64,000 nucleotides of DNA from JAEYXS01 sp943367715. GTDB taxonomy: Bacteria; Verrucomicrobiota; Verrucomicrobiia; Limisphaerales; JAEYXS01. Below are positions 17,701 through 25,491 of the stretch, in pieces. A model generated the notes under the pieces. It was not told where the DNA came from. It did no database searches and worked only from the letters and a program-made list of their open reading frames with translations. The stretch's first letter is position 1. Each line of letters starts with the position of its first letter. The stretch is from NCBI GenBank assembly GCA_943367715.1, contig CALRJY020000014.1:83879-147878 (forward strand), written 5' to 3'. The position numbers and the translations under genes are program-made.

Positions 17701-17989
17701 TGCCCATGAGCCCGTGATCACGCCAGTTGCCCACTTCCTGGCTGATGTCCAGCAGCGGAGTGGAAAGGCGGACACCATTCTCCACAAGCCAGATGCGGCC
17801 TGCTTTTTCCCAAACGTACATGCGCCCGTTGGCGTCAAATGTCAGGCCTACGCCTTCGGTCCAAGTCCCGCCCACGGTTTCCCCCACAAAGCCGGGTGGA
17901 TAGGTGGCTCCTTTCATCAAGGGCGCAAGACCAAACATCCCCATCAAAAGGATGAGAGTACAAGCGATACGACAGCTTCCTCTAAACAT
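14735..17989 (-). CDS. Large secreted PQQ-type sugar dehydrogenase with PKD, FN3 and C-terminal beta modules
   Basis: A 1084-residue exported protein. After a signal peptide (1-28), residues about 30-530 form a glucose/sorbosone dehydrogenase-like beta-propeller (GLTFDANGRMYVWEKAG, GMVLHPNFLSNGYFYLLYV, WSLGLRNPFRMS, YIGDVGWDNWEELN). Next comes a PKD domain (about 540-620, YSWNFGDG), a second Ig-like module, a fibronectin III domain (about 735-815), and a laminin-G/DUF1349-like domain (about 830-1010). The last 60 residues (TTNFSVWVPI ... RRFYRAVLVP) match the C-terminal beta module common on secreted verrucomicrobial proteins. It probably oxidises sugars or binds polysaccharide at the cell surface. 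PQQ binding is an inference from the fold. Confidence 0.8.
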   Translation of the reverse strand: MFRGSCRIACTLILLMGMFGLAPLMKGATYPPGFVGETVGGTWTEGVGLTFDANGRMYVWEKAGRIWLVENGVRLSTPLLDISQEVGNWRDHGLMGMVLHPNFLSNGYFYLLYVADYHHVAQFGTANYVPSNDQYFRATIGRVTRYTARSSDGFRTADPNSRVVLLGESITTGLPILDVTHATGSLVFGIDGTLLVSLGDAAGTTGGAPGALNSSSYASQAVADGVITAQENVDSFRSQMVDSFAGKVLRIDPATGDGVVGNPFFNTASPRTPRSRMWSLGLRNPFRMSLRPGTGSHERADANPGTLYIGDVGWDNWEELNVAKGPGKNFGWPLYEGLEALSDYQEATTQNHMAPNPLYNGSGCARPYFLFRELLQQDNASPTASFPNPCDVSQQIPASIPKFRHTRPVLDWGRNGNGPARTGTYNGSGSATVVTVGAAGSPVAGSSFKGSCSIGGVWYTGTEFPAPYANTYFLADYTEGWVKSLTFDANDKPTAVRDFIQGVTDITALATNPQDGSLYYLANGTTVTKVTFIGEGNRPPVAVASSNKQFGPGPLTVQFTGSGSTDPEGQSLTYSWNFGDGTSVSTQANPAHVFTAPNSSPVSYTVTLTVTDSGGTSRQTTLMISVNNTPPTVMITSPHDGDYYPMTNSTAYNLTASVSDGQSSSGSLSYAWQVFLRHNEHEHAEPVITTASANTVISPIGCDGNSYHYRIRLTVTDPQGLSTWDEVNIYPACDLPAPPGYLVANALSSTRVQLTWEDDSDDETGFRIERSQNGGAFLNVGSVGPNVTTFINSDLSVSTTYSYRVASFNAVGQSPYSNVANVTSDPLLSLPSPWASQDIGSVGQAGEAGYSEGTFIVNGSGADIGDPNDGFHFVYRTWTGDGTLIARVTGVENTDTWAKAGLMFRRTLAANSAHALMLLRPTDGVAFQTRVNPGGASSANYGVEVSAPCWLKLVRTGNHFTGYLSLDGVEWIQVGQKDIVMEGTAYVGLALTSHNNAVLNTSTFAHLELTSPSAPEMSLDRRQDGVWELTVTGPVGAKYKSEYTTNFSVWVPIATNVNSSGSITITDPAAGSSPRRFYRAVLVP

Positions 17990-18431
17990 GGCCTCATCAT
18001 ACGTCGCCTTGGCTCGTTTGTGCTGTTGGGTGAAGTCCTACGAGCGAGGCAGTCCACCCCCTATGCCGGGGTGGGGAAAAACCCGCTTCGTTGGCTATCT
18101 GCGCGATACTGTCACTCCTATCGGCTGCTCTTCCGGTTACTCACCATCAGCTAATACGCTTGCGTAATATCCTCACGCCCATGCCTTAACACCTGTTGAG
18201 AGAATCCGATGAAAGGCTGAACTTGCGTTCTTCTGAGTGTGATAACCTTAAAAATTCTAGGCTTGAGGCTGACTTTGGATTTCCAAGGTCAAATCAGTGT
18301 AGCCGCCAGCCAGAAACGTCCCGCGCTTTCCAGTTGCGTGGCTTGAATCAGTACGCTTACGTATTTTCATCGTTCCTGTGACTTTGTGATCCTGAAGAAC
18401 GTCCAATATTACGAATTGCCTGAACCTTATT
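17990..18431. other. Intergenic gap between divergent secreted dehydrogenase genes
   Basis: No gene or RNA is recognised in these 442 bases. A hairpin lies at 18054-18074 (CCACCCC/GGGGTGG) followed by GGAAAAA. The rest is lower in GC than the flanking genes and should contain divergent promoters for the 17989 and 18432 genes, but no convincing -35/-10 pair was found. Confidence 0.5.
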
Positions 18432-21038
18432 GTGAAAAAGCCGATGCATTTGATTTCTCGCCTCAGCCTCTTGGCCCTGAGCGTCGTCCTGCTGAGCCAC
18501 AATGCGCTCGCGCAAAACGGCGACAAAGCCGGCGAAGTCCAGAAGCTGCTGGTGCCCAAAGAACTCATCCCTCCTGCCCCGGTGCTTACGCCGGAACAGG
18601 CGTTGAAAGCGTTCAAGCTGGAACCCGGGTTCCGCATTGAAGTCGTGGCGGCGGAACCGCTGGTGCATGATCCCGTAGCGATGTCGTTCGATGCCCAAGG
18701 CCGCATCTGGGTGGTGGAGATGCGCGGCTACATGCCTAACGTCGCGGGAAAAGGTGAGGAAGAGAAGGTCGGCAGCATCGCCGTGCTCGAAGACACGAAT
18801 GGCGACGGCAAGATGGATAAGCGCACGGAATTCCTGAGCGGCCTGGTCATGCCCCGCGCCATCTGTCTCGTAGCGGATGGAGCACTCGTTTCCGAACCGC
18901 CCAACCTCTACTTCTGGAAAGACACCAACGGCGACGGCAAGGCAGACGAGAAAACCCTCGTGGCCAATGACTACGCCAAACAGTCAGATTATGCGACGCT
19001 GGGTCAAAAAGCCAATCCTGAGCACGCCTCCAACGGGCTGATGTGGGCGATGGATAACTGGATCTATAGTGCGGATCACACGGTACGCTTCCGTTATGTG
19101 GAGGGCGAATTCAAGCGCGAGGCGACCACCTTCCGCGGTCAATGGGGCATCTCGCAGGATGATTACGGTCGTATCGTCTACAACTCGAACAGCGACCAAC
19201 TCCGCATGGATCTCGTGCCTTCACAGTATCTCGCGCGTAATCCGTTCTATCGCGAAGCCGTCGGCTTGAACGTGGACCCGGTGAAGAATCAGAAGACCTA
19301 TCCCGCTCGCGTGAATCCGGGCATCAATCGCGGCTATCAACCCGCCATGCTGAACAATGGCAAGCTCGCCAAATTCACTGCTGCCTGCAGTCCCGTGATC
19401 TATCGGGGTGAGAATTTCCCCAAGGAATTTTACGGCAATGCCTTTGTCTGCGAACCTTCCGGCAACCTGATCAAACGTAACATTCTCTCCGATAAAGACG
19501 GCCTCGTGACCGGTAAACACGCTTACGATGACCATGAATTCCTCGCTTCCGTGGATGAGCGCTTCCGTCCCGTGAACGCCTACAATGGCCCGGATGGTGC
19601 GCTCTATATCGTCGATCTCTATCGTGGACTTATCCAGCACCGCATCTTCCTCACTAGCTATCTCCGTGGACAGACGGAAGATCGGAAACTGCAGGAACCC
19701 ATCGGCTTGGGCCGCATCTATCGCATCGTTCATGAAGGCAAATCTCTGACCAAAGTTGCTCCATTGGCCAAAGCGGCACCGACGGAACTCGTCGCCGCGC
19801 TTTCACATCCGAACGGTGCTTATCGCGACATCGCGCAACGGATGCTGGTCGAGAAACCCGAAGGCACCGCTACGGCGGAACTCAAGAAGCTCGCCTTGGA
19901 AGGCAAGAATCCGCTGGGTCGCCTGCACGCTCTCTGGACTCTGGATGGCCGTCAGCATCTGGACGTAGGCACCATCGAGAAAAGTTTGAAGACCGAGAAG
20001 CATCCCAAGGTACTCGCCGCCGCGATCCGTTTGTCTGAACAGTTCTTCCCGACAGAGGACGCTGTCACCTTGGTTCCTTTGCTCACCAAGCTCGCCACCA
20101 GCAAAGATGGTGATGTGCAAATCCAGCTCGCCCTCACCTTGGGCCAGTTAAAGGATGAGGAAGCTCTCAAAGCCTTGGCCACGCTGGCCAATACGGCTTC
20201 GGGCAATCCCTACGTGCGCGATGGCATCGTATCCGGGCTCGCTTTGCGCGAAGAAAAGTTTCTGGCTCAATTGCTGACGGATTCCGCCTGGAAGGAGAAA
20301 TCCACCAACCGCAACGATGTCATCAAGGCGCTCGCCCGTGCGGTGTTCAATCACGGCAAGGGCGATCGCGTGGGAGCAGTGCTCGATCAGGCCACGCGCA
20401 CCAAAGAAGGCTGGCAGCAGCAAGCATTGATGGATGGCTTGCTCGCCGCCGCTCCGCCAGCTCCGAAAGGCAAAGAAAACGCGATGCCGACGAAGCGCGT
20501 GAAGTTCAGCGCTGAACCGGTGGCTTTGAAAACCTTGGCGAATTCCAGCAACAAGACCATCAAAGACCGCACCGCCAAGCTGGATAATTATCTGATCTGG
20601 CCCGGCAAACCTGGCGTACCGCCCGAACCTCCGGTCAAGCCCCTCACCGCGGCCGAACAGGAACGTTTTGAACTGGGCAAGCAACTCTTCGAAGCAGCCT
20701 GTGCTGCCTGTCATCAAGCGCACGGTTACGGCATGGAAGGCCTTGCCCCACCGTTGGTGGATTCCGAATGGGTGGCGGGTCCGCCGAGCCGCATTGCTCG
20801 CATCATCCTGCATGGTGTCCGCGGTTCCATCACGGTCAAAGGCCGCAAGTATGATATGGATATGCCCTCGCTCGGCTCCTTTGAGGATGAGCAGATCGCG
20901 GCCATCATGACTTACATCCGCCGTGAATGGGAACACACCTATTCGCCGGTCGATACAAAGTTTGTTTCCGGCGTCCGCAAGGAAACTGGCAACCGTGAAG
21001 AATCCTGGACGGAGGCCGAACTGAAGAAGGTGAAATAG
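18432..21038 (+). CDS. PVC-type membrane-bound dehydrogenase with HEAT-like repeats and cytochrome c domain
   Basis: An 868-residue exported protein of the group described from Planctomycetes, Verrucomicrobia and Chlamydiae. It has a signal peptide (about 1-27), a propeller-like N-terminal dehydrogenase domain (VAAEPLVHDPVAMSFDAQGRIWVVEMRGY; two calcium-type loops DTNGDGK), helical HEAT-like repeats (about 410-690), and a C-terminal cytochrome c with CAACH at about 757-761 and a distal methionine in YDMDMPSLG. It probably oxidises a sugar or alcohol at the envelope and passes electrons to the respiratory chain. The DUF1080 gene 66 bases downstream is likely part of the same unit. Confidence 0.85.
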   Translation: MKKPMHLISRLSLLALSVVLLSHNALAQNGDKAGEVQKLLVPKELIPPAPVLTPEQALKAFKLEPGFRIEVVAAEPLVHDPVAMSFDAQGRIWVVEMRGYMPNVAGKGEEEKVGSIAVLEDTNGDGKMDKRTEFLSGLVMPRAICLVADGALVSEPPNLYFWKDTNGDGKADEKTLVANDYAKQSDYATLGQKANPEHASNGLMWAMDNWIYSADHTVRFRYVEGEFKREATTFRGQWGISQDDYGRIVYNSNSDQLRMDLVPSQYLARNPFYREAVGLNVDPVKNQKTYPARVNPGINRGYQPAMLNNGKLAKFTAACSPVIYRGENFPKEFYGNAFVCEPSGNLIKRNILSDKDGLVTGKHAYDDHEFLASVDERFRPVNAYNGPDGALYIVDLYRGLIQHRIFLTSYLRGQTEDRKLQEPIGLGRIYRIVHEGKSLTKVAPLAKAAPTELVAALSHPNGAYRDIAQRMLVEKPEGTATAELKKLALEGKNPLGRLHALWTLDGRQHLDVGTIEKSLKTEKHPKVLAAAIRLSEQFFPTEDAVTLVPLLTKLATSKDGDVQIQLALTLGQLKDEEALKALATLANTASGNPYVRDGIVSGLALREEKFLAQLLTDSAWKEKSTNRNDVIKALARAVFNHGKGDRVGAVLDQATRTKEGWQQQALMDGLLAAAPPAPKGKENAMPTKRVKFSAEPVALKTLANSSNKTIKDRTAKLDNYLIWPGKPGVPPEPPVKPLTAAEQERFELGKQLFEAACAACHQAHGYGMEGLAPPLVDSEWVAGPPSRIARIILHGVRGSITVKGRKYDMDMPSLGSFEDEQIAAIMTYIRREWEHTYSPVDTKFVSGVRKETGNREESWTEAELKKVK

Positions 21039-21104
21039 GCTTCTTTCTCATTGTCAGAAACAGAACTTTGCACATCATCCGACCGTTACCGAATTGAACA
21101 CTCT

Positions 21105-21740
21105 ATGAAACTGCATGCTTTGCTCGCAGCCTTGTTGCTGCCGCTCACCCTCATCGCTGCTGACAAACCGGACAAGGACGGCTTCATCAGCCTCTTCGAC
21201 GGCAAGACGCTGGACGGCTGGAAACTCAGCGGTGACGCTGGCTCCTTCAAAGTGGAGGATGGCGCCATCGTCGCCAATGGCCAGCCCGTCGGCCACCTCT
21301 TCTATGACGGCGAGGTGAACAATCACGAGTTCAAAGATTTCGAACTCAAAGTGGACGTCAAAACCACCAAAGGCAGCAACGGCGGCGTTTACTTCCACTC
21401 CAAGTATCAAGATAAAGGCTGGCCCGATTTCGGTTTTGAATGTCAGGTGAACGCCACGCATGGCGACACCAAAAAGGGTGGCGGCCTCTACAGTGTGTCG
21501 GACATCACGGAATCTCCCGTCGGCGATGACGAATGGTGGACCTACCACATCATCGTGAAAGGCAACAAAGTCACCCTCAAGGTGAACGACAAGACCACCG
21601 TGGAATGGACGCAACCGGAAGGCTACGCGCATCCGCAATTCAAGAACCGCAAACTCGGCAGCGGCACCTTCGCCTTTCAGGCGCATGACCCTAAGAGCAT
21701 CGTCTACTTCAAGAACGTGAAAGTGAAGCCCCTGCCCTGA
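21105..21740 (+). CDS. DUF1080 (3-keto-disaccharide hydrolase-like) secreted protein
   Basis: A 211-residue exported protein with a signal peptide (MKLHALLAALLLPLTLIAA). The domain covers nearly the whole length: FISLFDGKTLDGWKLSGD, then FKDFELKVDVKTTKGSNGGVYFHS, and the Trp/Tyr-rich WWTYHIIVKGNKVTLKVND strand pair. This is the canonical DUF1080 form, unlike the longer 8957 copy. I chose the ATG at 21105 because it begins the signal peptide; an ATG 54 bases upstream adds unrelated residues. It follows the PVC cytochrome gene, and such pairs are common in this phylum. A terminator follows at 21770. Confidence 0.85.
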   Translation: MKLHALLAALLLPLTLIAADKPDKDGFISLFDGKTLDGWKLSGDAGSFKVEDGAIVANGQPVGHLFYDGEVNNHEFKDFELKVDVKTTKGSNGGVYFHSKYQDKGWPDFGFECQVNATHGDTKKGGGLYSVSDITESPVGDDEWWTYHIIVKGNKVTLKVNDKTTVEWTQPEGYAHPQFKNRKLGSGTFAFQAHDPKSIVYFKNVKVKPLP

Positions 21741-21769
21741 ACTAAAACTTCATAGATCATTTCTGATAA

Positions 21770-21797
21770 AGGCGTTGCCGCAAGCAGCGCCTTTTTT
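21770..21797 (+). terminator. Intrinsic terminator after the DUF1080 gene
   Basis: Stem AGGCGTTGC/GCAGCGCCT (one G-T pair), 5-base loop, then TTTTTT. It begins 30 bases past the stop at 21740. The last bases overlap the stop codon of the convergent gene. Confidence 0.8.
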
Positions 21798-22402
21798 CAT
21801 GGCTGCAACCGCATGTCGTCCTTGGCTCCCCCGCCCTTGACCATCAGCCACAATGTAAACCCGCCCCAACCCACGCCTATGATGGAAATCAAAATGGCCA
21901 TCACGCGAACAGCCAAAGCGATCTCTTGCTCGTATTGCAAAACATCCCAGTGATTCAGCAGCCAGTTCCAGTCGTGAATGGTTTCTCCATCCCCGCCAAA
22001 AGGGCTCACCAGTTCCAATTCTAGCTTGCGTGAATCGGCGATGTAACGCGCCACGCCATGCAGATTCGATGCCAGCCAGACCAATGAAAAACTCCACGCA
22101 AAGTAATCCCGCTGACGCTTGAACATGAACAACGAAAGCACTGGCACGAGACACTGGATCAACGATCCGCCAAGGATGCCCATGAGTTCACCGAGAGGAT
22201 GACAGATCAAATGCCCGAACTCATGGATGCCCAGATTCAATCCCCCAAACAACCCCCAGTGATCCCGATCTCTGACATGCTGAAACGCGATGTAAACCAG
22301 CAACAGCCAGAAAACCAGCCGAATTGGCCACTGCCGTTCAGCAGAGGACTCTTGGATATCCGCCCACAAGTCTTGTAACCATTCTTTCACGCTGGAGAGC
22401 AT
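21797..22402 (-). CDS. Integral membrane protein with HExxH motif, possible M50-like metallopeptidase
   Basis: A 201-residue protein with about four membrane helices (roughly 27-45, 70-95, 100-118 and 162-187). A zinc-peptidase-type motif, HEFGH, lies in GGLNLGIHEFGHLICHPLGE, at the start of a hydrophobic segment. This is the placing expected for site-2-protease/M50 family enzymes, although the second conserved NxxPxxxLDG motif is not obvious. It could be a minimal membrane metallopeptidase, or an M50-like pseudoenzyme of the kind often annotated only as a hypothetical protein. It stands alone, convergent with the DUF1080 gene. Confidence 0.5.
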   Translation of the reverse strand: MLSSVKEWLQDLWADIQESSAERQWPIRLVFWLLLVYIAFQHVRDRDHWGLFGGLNLGIHEFGHLICHPLGELMGILGGSLIQCLVPVLSLFMFKRQRDYFAWSFSLVWLASNLHGVARYIADSRKLELELVSPFGGDGETIHDWNWLLNHWDVLQYEQEIALAVRVMAILISIIGVGWGGFTLWLMVKGGGAKDDMRLQP

Positions 22403-22498
22403 GCCATTCGGATTTAGTCATTCGTCATTCCCCCTGTCCATCTCCATCTGAACCAATTCTTCTGTTCTCACAGGGCCCCGCCCCGCTATCTTCCCGGC

Positions 22499-23323
22499 GT
22501 GGCTAAACCGCAATGCATGGAACTCGGCGAAGGCCGGGGCATCACCCGCATCCCCATCCTGTATGAGGATCGCTCCGTCATGGCCATTGATAAACCCGCA
22601 GGCTGGTTGCTGGTGCCCTTCTCCTGGCAGCGCACACAGCGTAATCTTCAGGCAGCCATCACCTCCTCCATCTCGGCGGGCCACTTCTGGGCGCGCTCAC
22701 GCAATCTGAAATTCCTGCGCCATGTCCATCGCCTCGATGGCGACACTAGCGGCATCCTGCTCTTCGCGAAAAGCCTCGGTGCCGTGGATACTTACAGCGA
22801 CCTCTTCGAGACGCGCCAGATGGAGAAGACCTACATGGTCGTGGTGCATGGTGTGCCGAAGCAAACGGCATGGACCTGCACCGCTAAACTTGAGTCAGAT
22901 CCACAGCAAATCGGCCGTATGCGCGTCAACAACCAGGAGGGCAAGGATTGTGAAACCTCTTTCCGACTGAGGCAAACCAACGGTCAGATCAGTCTCGTCG
23001 AAGCTTTTCCGGTGACGGGTCGCACCCACCAGATCCGCGTCCATCTCTTGGATTCAGGTTATCCCGTCGTGGGTGATGACATCTACGGCCCTGATGCGGG
23101 TAAAGGGCACAAACATCTTCCTCCACATCGTGCCCCCTTCCCCTTGGGCCTTCGCGCCGCCAGCCTCGCTTACTTTGACCCGTTCTTGCGCAAGAACACC
23201 CGCATCAAAGCCCCATTGGATGAGTTCATCGCTGCGTTTGGCTTTCAACCGGAAAAACCGGTCAAAGCAGAGGTTGCAACAGAGAAACCCACGAAGCCTG
23301 TTGCGCCTAAAGCGAAGTCTTAG
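22499..23323 (+). CDS. RluA-family pseudouridine synthase
   Basis: A 274-residue enzyme that isomerises uridine in rRNA or tRNA. The family motif HRLDGDTSGILLFAK carries the catalytic aspartate (about residue 80), with YEDRSVMAIDKPAGWL before it and GRTHQIRVHL after it. There is no S4 domain. The last 30 residues (Lys/Pro/Ala-rich) form a basic tail not seen in most members. The position modified cannot be assigned. The start at 22499 is reasonable, but a start at the internal MELGEGRG is possible because homologues begin near IPILYEDR. Confidence 0.85.
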   Translation: MAKPQCMELGEGRGITRIPILYEDRSVMAIDKPAGWLLVPFSWQRTQRNLQAAITSSISAGHFWARSRNLKFLRHVHRLDGDTSGILLFAKSLGAVDTYSDLFETRQMEKTYMVVVHGVPKQTAWTCTAKLESDPQQIGRMRVNNQEGKDCETSFRLRQTNGQISLVEAFPVTGRTHQIRVHLLDSGYPVVGDDIYGPDAGKGHKHLPPHRAPFPLGLRAASLAYFDPFLRKNTRIKAPLDEFIAAFGFQPEKPVKAEVATEKPTKPVAPKAKS

Positions 23324-23350
23324 CGCTGGTTCACGTTCACTCTGTTCCCA

Positions 23351-24247
23351 TCAATCACGGCTGGAAGCGTGATGCCCATGCGGCTCGATGTGCACTAGCA
23401 CATCTTCCACTTGGGGCATCCCGTCCTTGATCTTATCTTTCACTTTATGCGCGATGTCATGGGCCCGTAGCACGGTCATCTGCGGGTCCACTTGCACATG
23501 CATGTCCACAAAGAGACGAGGACCAGCTTTGCGGATCAGGCATTTTTCGATGTCTTTCACGCCTTCCACGGAACTCCCCAGGCTGCGCACCTGTTTCTCC
23601 ACTTCCGGGTCTGCTTTCACATCCATCAATTCATTGGCGGCGTTGCGAAACAACCGTGAGCCATTCCACGCGATGATACCGGCGGCGAATAGAGCTGCCC
23701 AGTCGTCCGCCGCCTCGTATCCCGGACCACCGATCAATGCCACGGCGATGCCGATGAATGCTGCGGCCGAAGTAAGGGCATCGCTGCGATGATGCCAGGC
23801 ATCCGTCTCCACCGCCGTGCTCTCGACCGCGGCAGATTCTTTGATCACATGGCGGAATAGCGTCTCCTTCACCAACACGACACCAAGCAACACGATCAAG
23901 GTGAAAGGCGCGGGCATGGAATGCGGCGTGAGAATCTCGCGAACGGCAGTAATACCAATCCAGATCGCGGCAAAAATCAGCATCGTCGCCACCACGGCGG
24001 CGGCGATCGGCTCGGCTTTGCCATGGCCATAAGGGTGGTCTTTATCGGCTGGTTCCTTCGCCACCACAAGACCGCGCCAGACGATGACGGAGCTGAACAC
24101 ATCAGCAAGGGATTCCACGCCATCCGCCACCAAGGCATGCGAGTGACCGACCACCCCAGCCACGGTCTTCCCGCCCGCCAAGATCGTATTCACGATCAAG
24201 CCGATGAACGTCGCCCGCAGACTGCGTTTTAAGCGGTCAGTTTCCAT
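23351..24247 (-). CDS. Cation diffusion facilitator (CDF) family metal transporter
   Basis: A 298-residue proton-coupled divalent cation exporter (Zn, Fe, Co, Mn type). Six membrane helices cover about residues 10-205. The metal-site motifs are present in transmembrane helices 2 and 5: HALVADGVESLADV, DHPYGHGKAE, and ETDAWHHRSDALTS (HxxxD). The C-terminal cytoplasmic domain has the usual ferredoxin-like pattern and ends with a His-rich tail (HIEPHGHHASSRD). It is most similar in outline to FieF/MamM; the metal cannot be decided. It is convergent with the pseudouridine synthase, 27 bases apart. Confidence 0.9.
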   Translation of the reverse strand: METDRLKRSLRATFIGLIVNTILAGGKTVAGVVGHSHALVADGVESLADVFSSVIVWRGLVVAKEPADKDHPYGHGKAEPIAAAVVATMLIFAAIWIGITAVREILTPHSMPAPFTLIVLLGVVLVKETLFRHVIKESAAVESTAVETDAWHHRSDALTSAAAFIGIAVALIGGPGYEAADDWAALFAAGIIAWNGSRLFRNAANELMDVKADPEVEKQVRSLGSSVEGVKDIEKCLIRKAGPRLFVDMHVQVDPQMTVLRAHDIAHKVKDKIKDGMPQVEDVLVHIEPHGHHASSRD

Positions 24248-24401
24248 GCCTGCCTCTGCTACCCATAAAACTTGTCACCCTATCATTCCATCTCGACAGC
24301 GGTAATGGCAAGCCAGTGAAAGTTAGGCTCACCGATGAATTTCACCGCTTTGGACTGCGTCAACCCCCCGAGATTTCAGCCATTTTAACGGGCCTTTTGC
24401 A

Positions 24402-24429
24402 TTGACCGCCTGCGACCCAAACTTAACAT
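24402..24429 (+). promoter_or_regulatory. Possible sigma70-type promoter for the DUF6807 gene
   Basis: TTGACC (24402-24407) and TAACAT (24424-24429) with a 16-base spacer. The predicted start site near 24436 would leave an 8-base leader before the ATG at 24444, consistent with the missing Shine-Dalgarno sequence. This is inferred from the consensus only. Confidence 0.35.
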
Positions 24430-24443
24430 TTGCACCTATCAAT

Positions 24444-25469
24444 ATGACCCGGTTTAAAACGTTGCCGTTTCTGCTTTCGTTGCTGCTTTGCGCTGCGTGC
24501 GCCACTACCGACCAGAGCAAGAAAATTACGGGCGTCAAAATCGCGAAGACGGACAAAGCGCTGAGCATCAAAGTGAATGGTGACGTCTTTGCTGTTTACA
24601 ATTTCGATGCCGATGGCGCCAAGCGTCCTTATTTCTACCCGGTCTATGGTCCCAGCGGCAAACTGACCGTACGCAATTGGCCGATGAAGGAAGTACCCAA
24701 TGAGGAGCGGGATCATCCGCATCATCAAGGCATCTGGTTCGGCCATCGGGAAGTCAACGGCATGACCTTCTGGGACAACAACACGAACGGCGGTTATCAG
24801 GTGCATGAGAAATTTGTCCGGGTGAGCAGCGGCAAGGAGGCCGGACAATTCACAGAGAAAGTTCGTTGGGATGACAAGGATGGCAAAGAGGTCTGCCGCG
24901 ATGTCCGCACCATCACCATCCTGAACAAGCCCGCAGGCCGCTTCATGGATTTCGAGATCACGATCTTTGCCACCGGTGGCAAACTGCATTTCGGCGATGA
25001 CAAGGACGGGCTAATGGCCATTCGGATCGCGGAATCCATGCGTTTGAAGGTGCCCAAGGAATGGGGCAAACCCAAATCCGGCACCACGGCCGGTGAAGGC
25101 CATATCGTGAACAGTGAAGGCGTTCGCGATGACGCGACCTGGGGCAAGAAGGCTCCGTGGTGCGATTATTACGGGCCGGTGGATGGCGAAACCATCGGAG
25201 TCGCCATGTTTGACCACCCGGATAACCTGCGTTACCCCACTTGGTGGCATGTGCGGGATTACGGCCTGTTTGCCGCCAATCCTTTCGGCAAACGTCACTT
25301 CGAGGCCTTGAAGGATGAGCATGCCGGTGATTTTGAACTCGCGGCGGGCAAGAGCATCACTTTCAAATACCGCTTCTACTTCCATCAAGGGAATGAAACC
25401 CAAGCCCGCGTAGCCGAGCACTATACCGATTACCTGCGCGAAACTTCTTTGCGCCTGACCAGTCGTTGA
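24444..25469 (+). CDS. DUF6807 (PmoA-like) family lipoprotein
   Basis: A 341-residue exported protein. The MTRFKTLPFLLSLLLCAAC start gives a lipoprotein signal with a lipobox (LCAAC), which is why I prefer 24444 over the ATG at 24402. The family pattern is clear: KRPYFYPVYGPSGKLTVRNWP, then DHPHHQGIWFGHREVNGMTFW, and a C-terminal FKYRFYFHQG. It is often annotated PmoA, misleadingly, as it is unrelated to methane monooxygenase. The family is frequent beside Gfo/Idh/MocA dehydrogenases in Planctomycetes and Verrucomicrobia, as here (22 bases to the next gene), which suggests a role in carbohydrate processing. Confidence 0.85.
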   Translation: MTRFKTLPFLLSLLLCAACATTDQSKKITGVKIAKTDKALSIKVNGDVFAVYNFDADGAKRPYFYPVYGPSGKLTVRNWPMKEVPNEERDHPHHQGIWFGHREVNGMTFWDNNTNGGYQVHEKFVRVSSGKEAGQFTEKVRWDDKDGKEVCRDVRTITILNKPAGRFMDFEITIFATGGKLHFGDDKDGLMAIRIAESMRLKVPKEWGKPKSGTTAGEGHIVNSEGVRDDATWGKKAPWCDYYGPVDGETIGVAMFDHPDNLRYPTWWHVRDYGLFAANPFGKRHFEALKDEHAGDFELAAGKSITFKYRFYFHQGNETQARVAEHYTDYLRETSLRLTSR

Positions 25470-25491
25470 TTTATCCTTCACCTCAAGCCCT

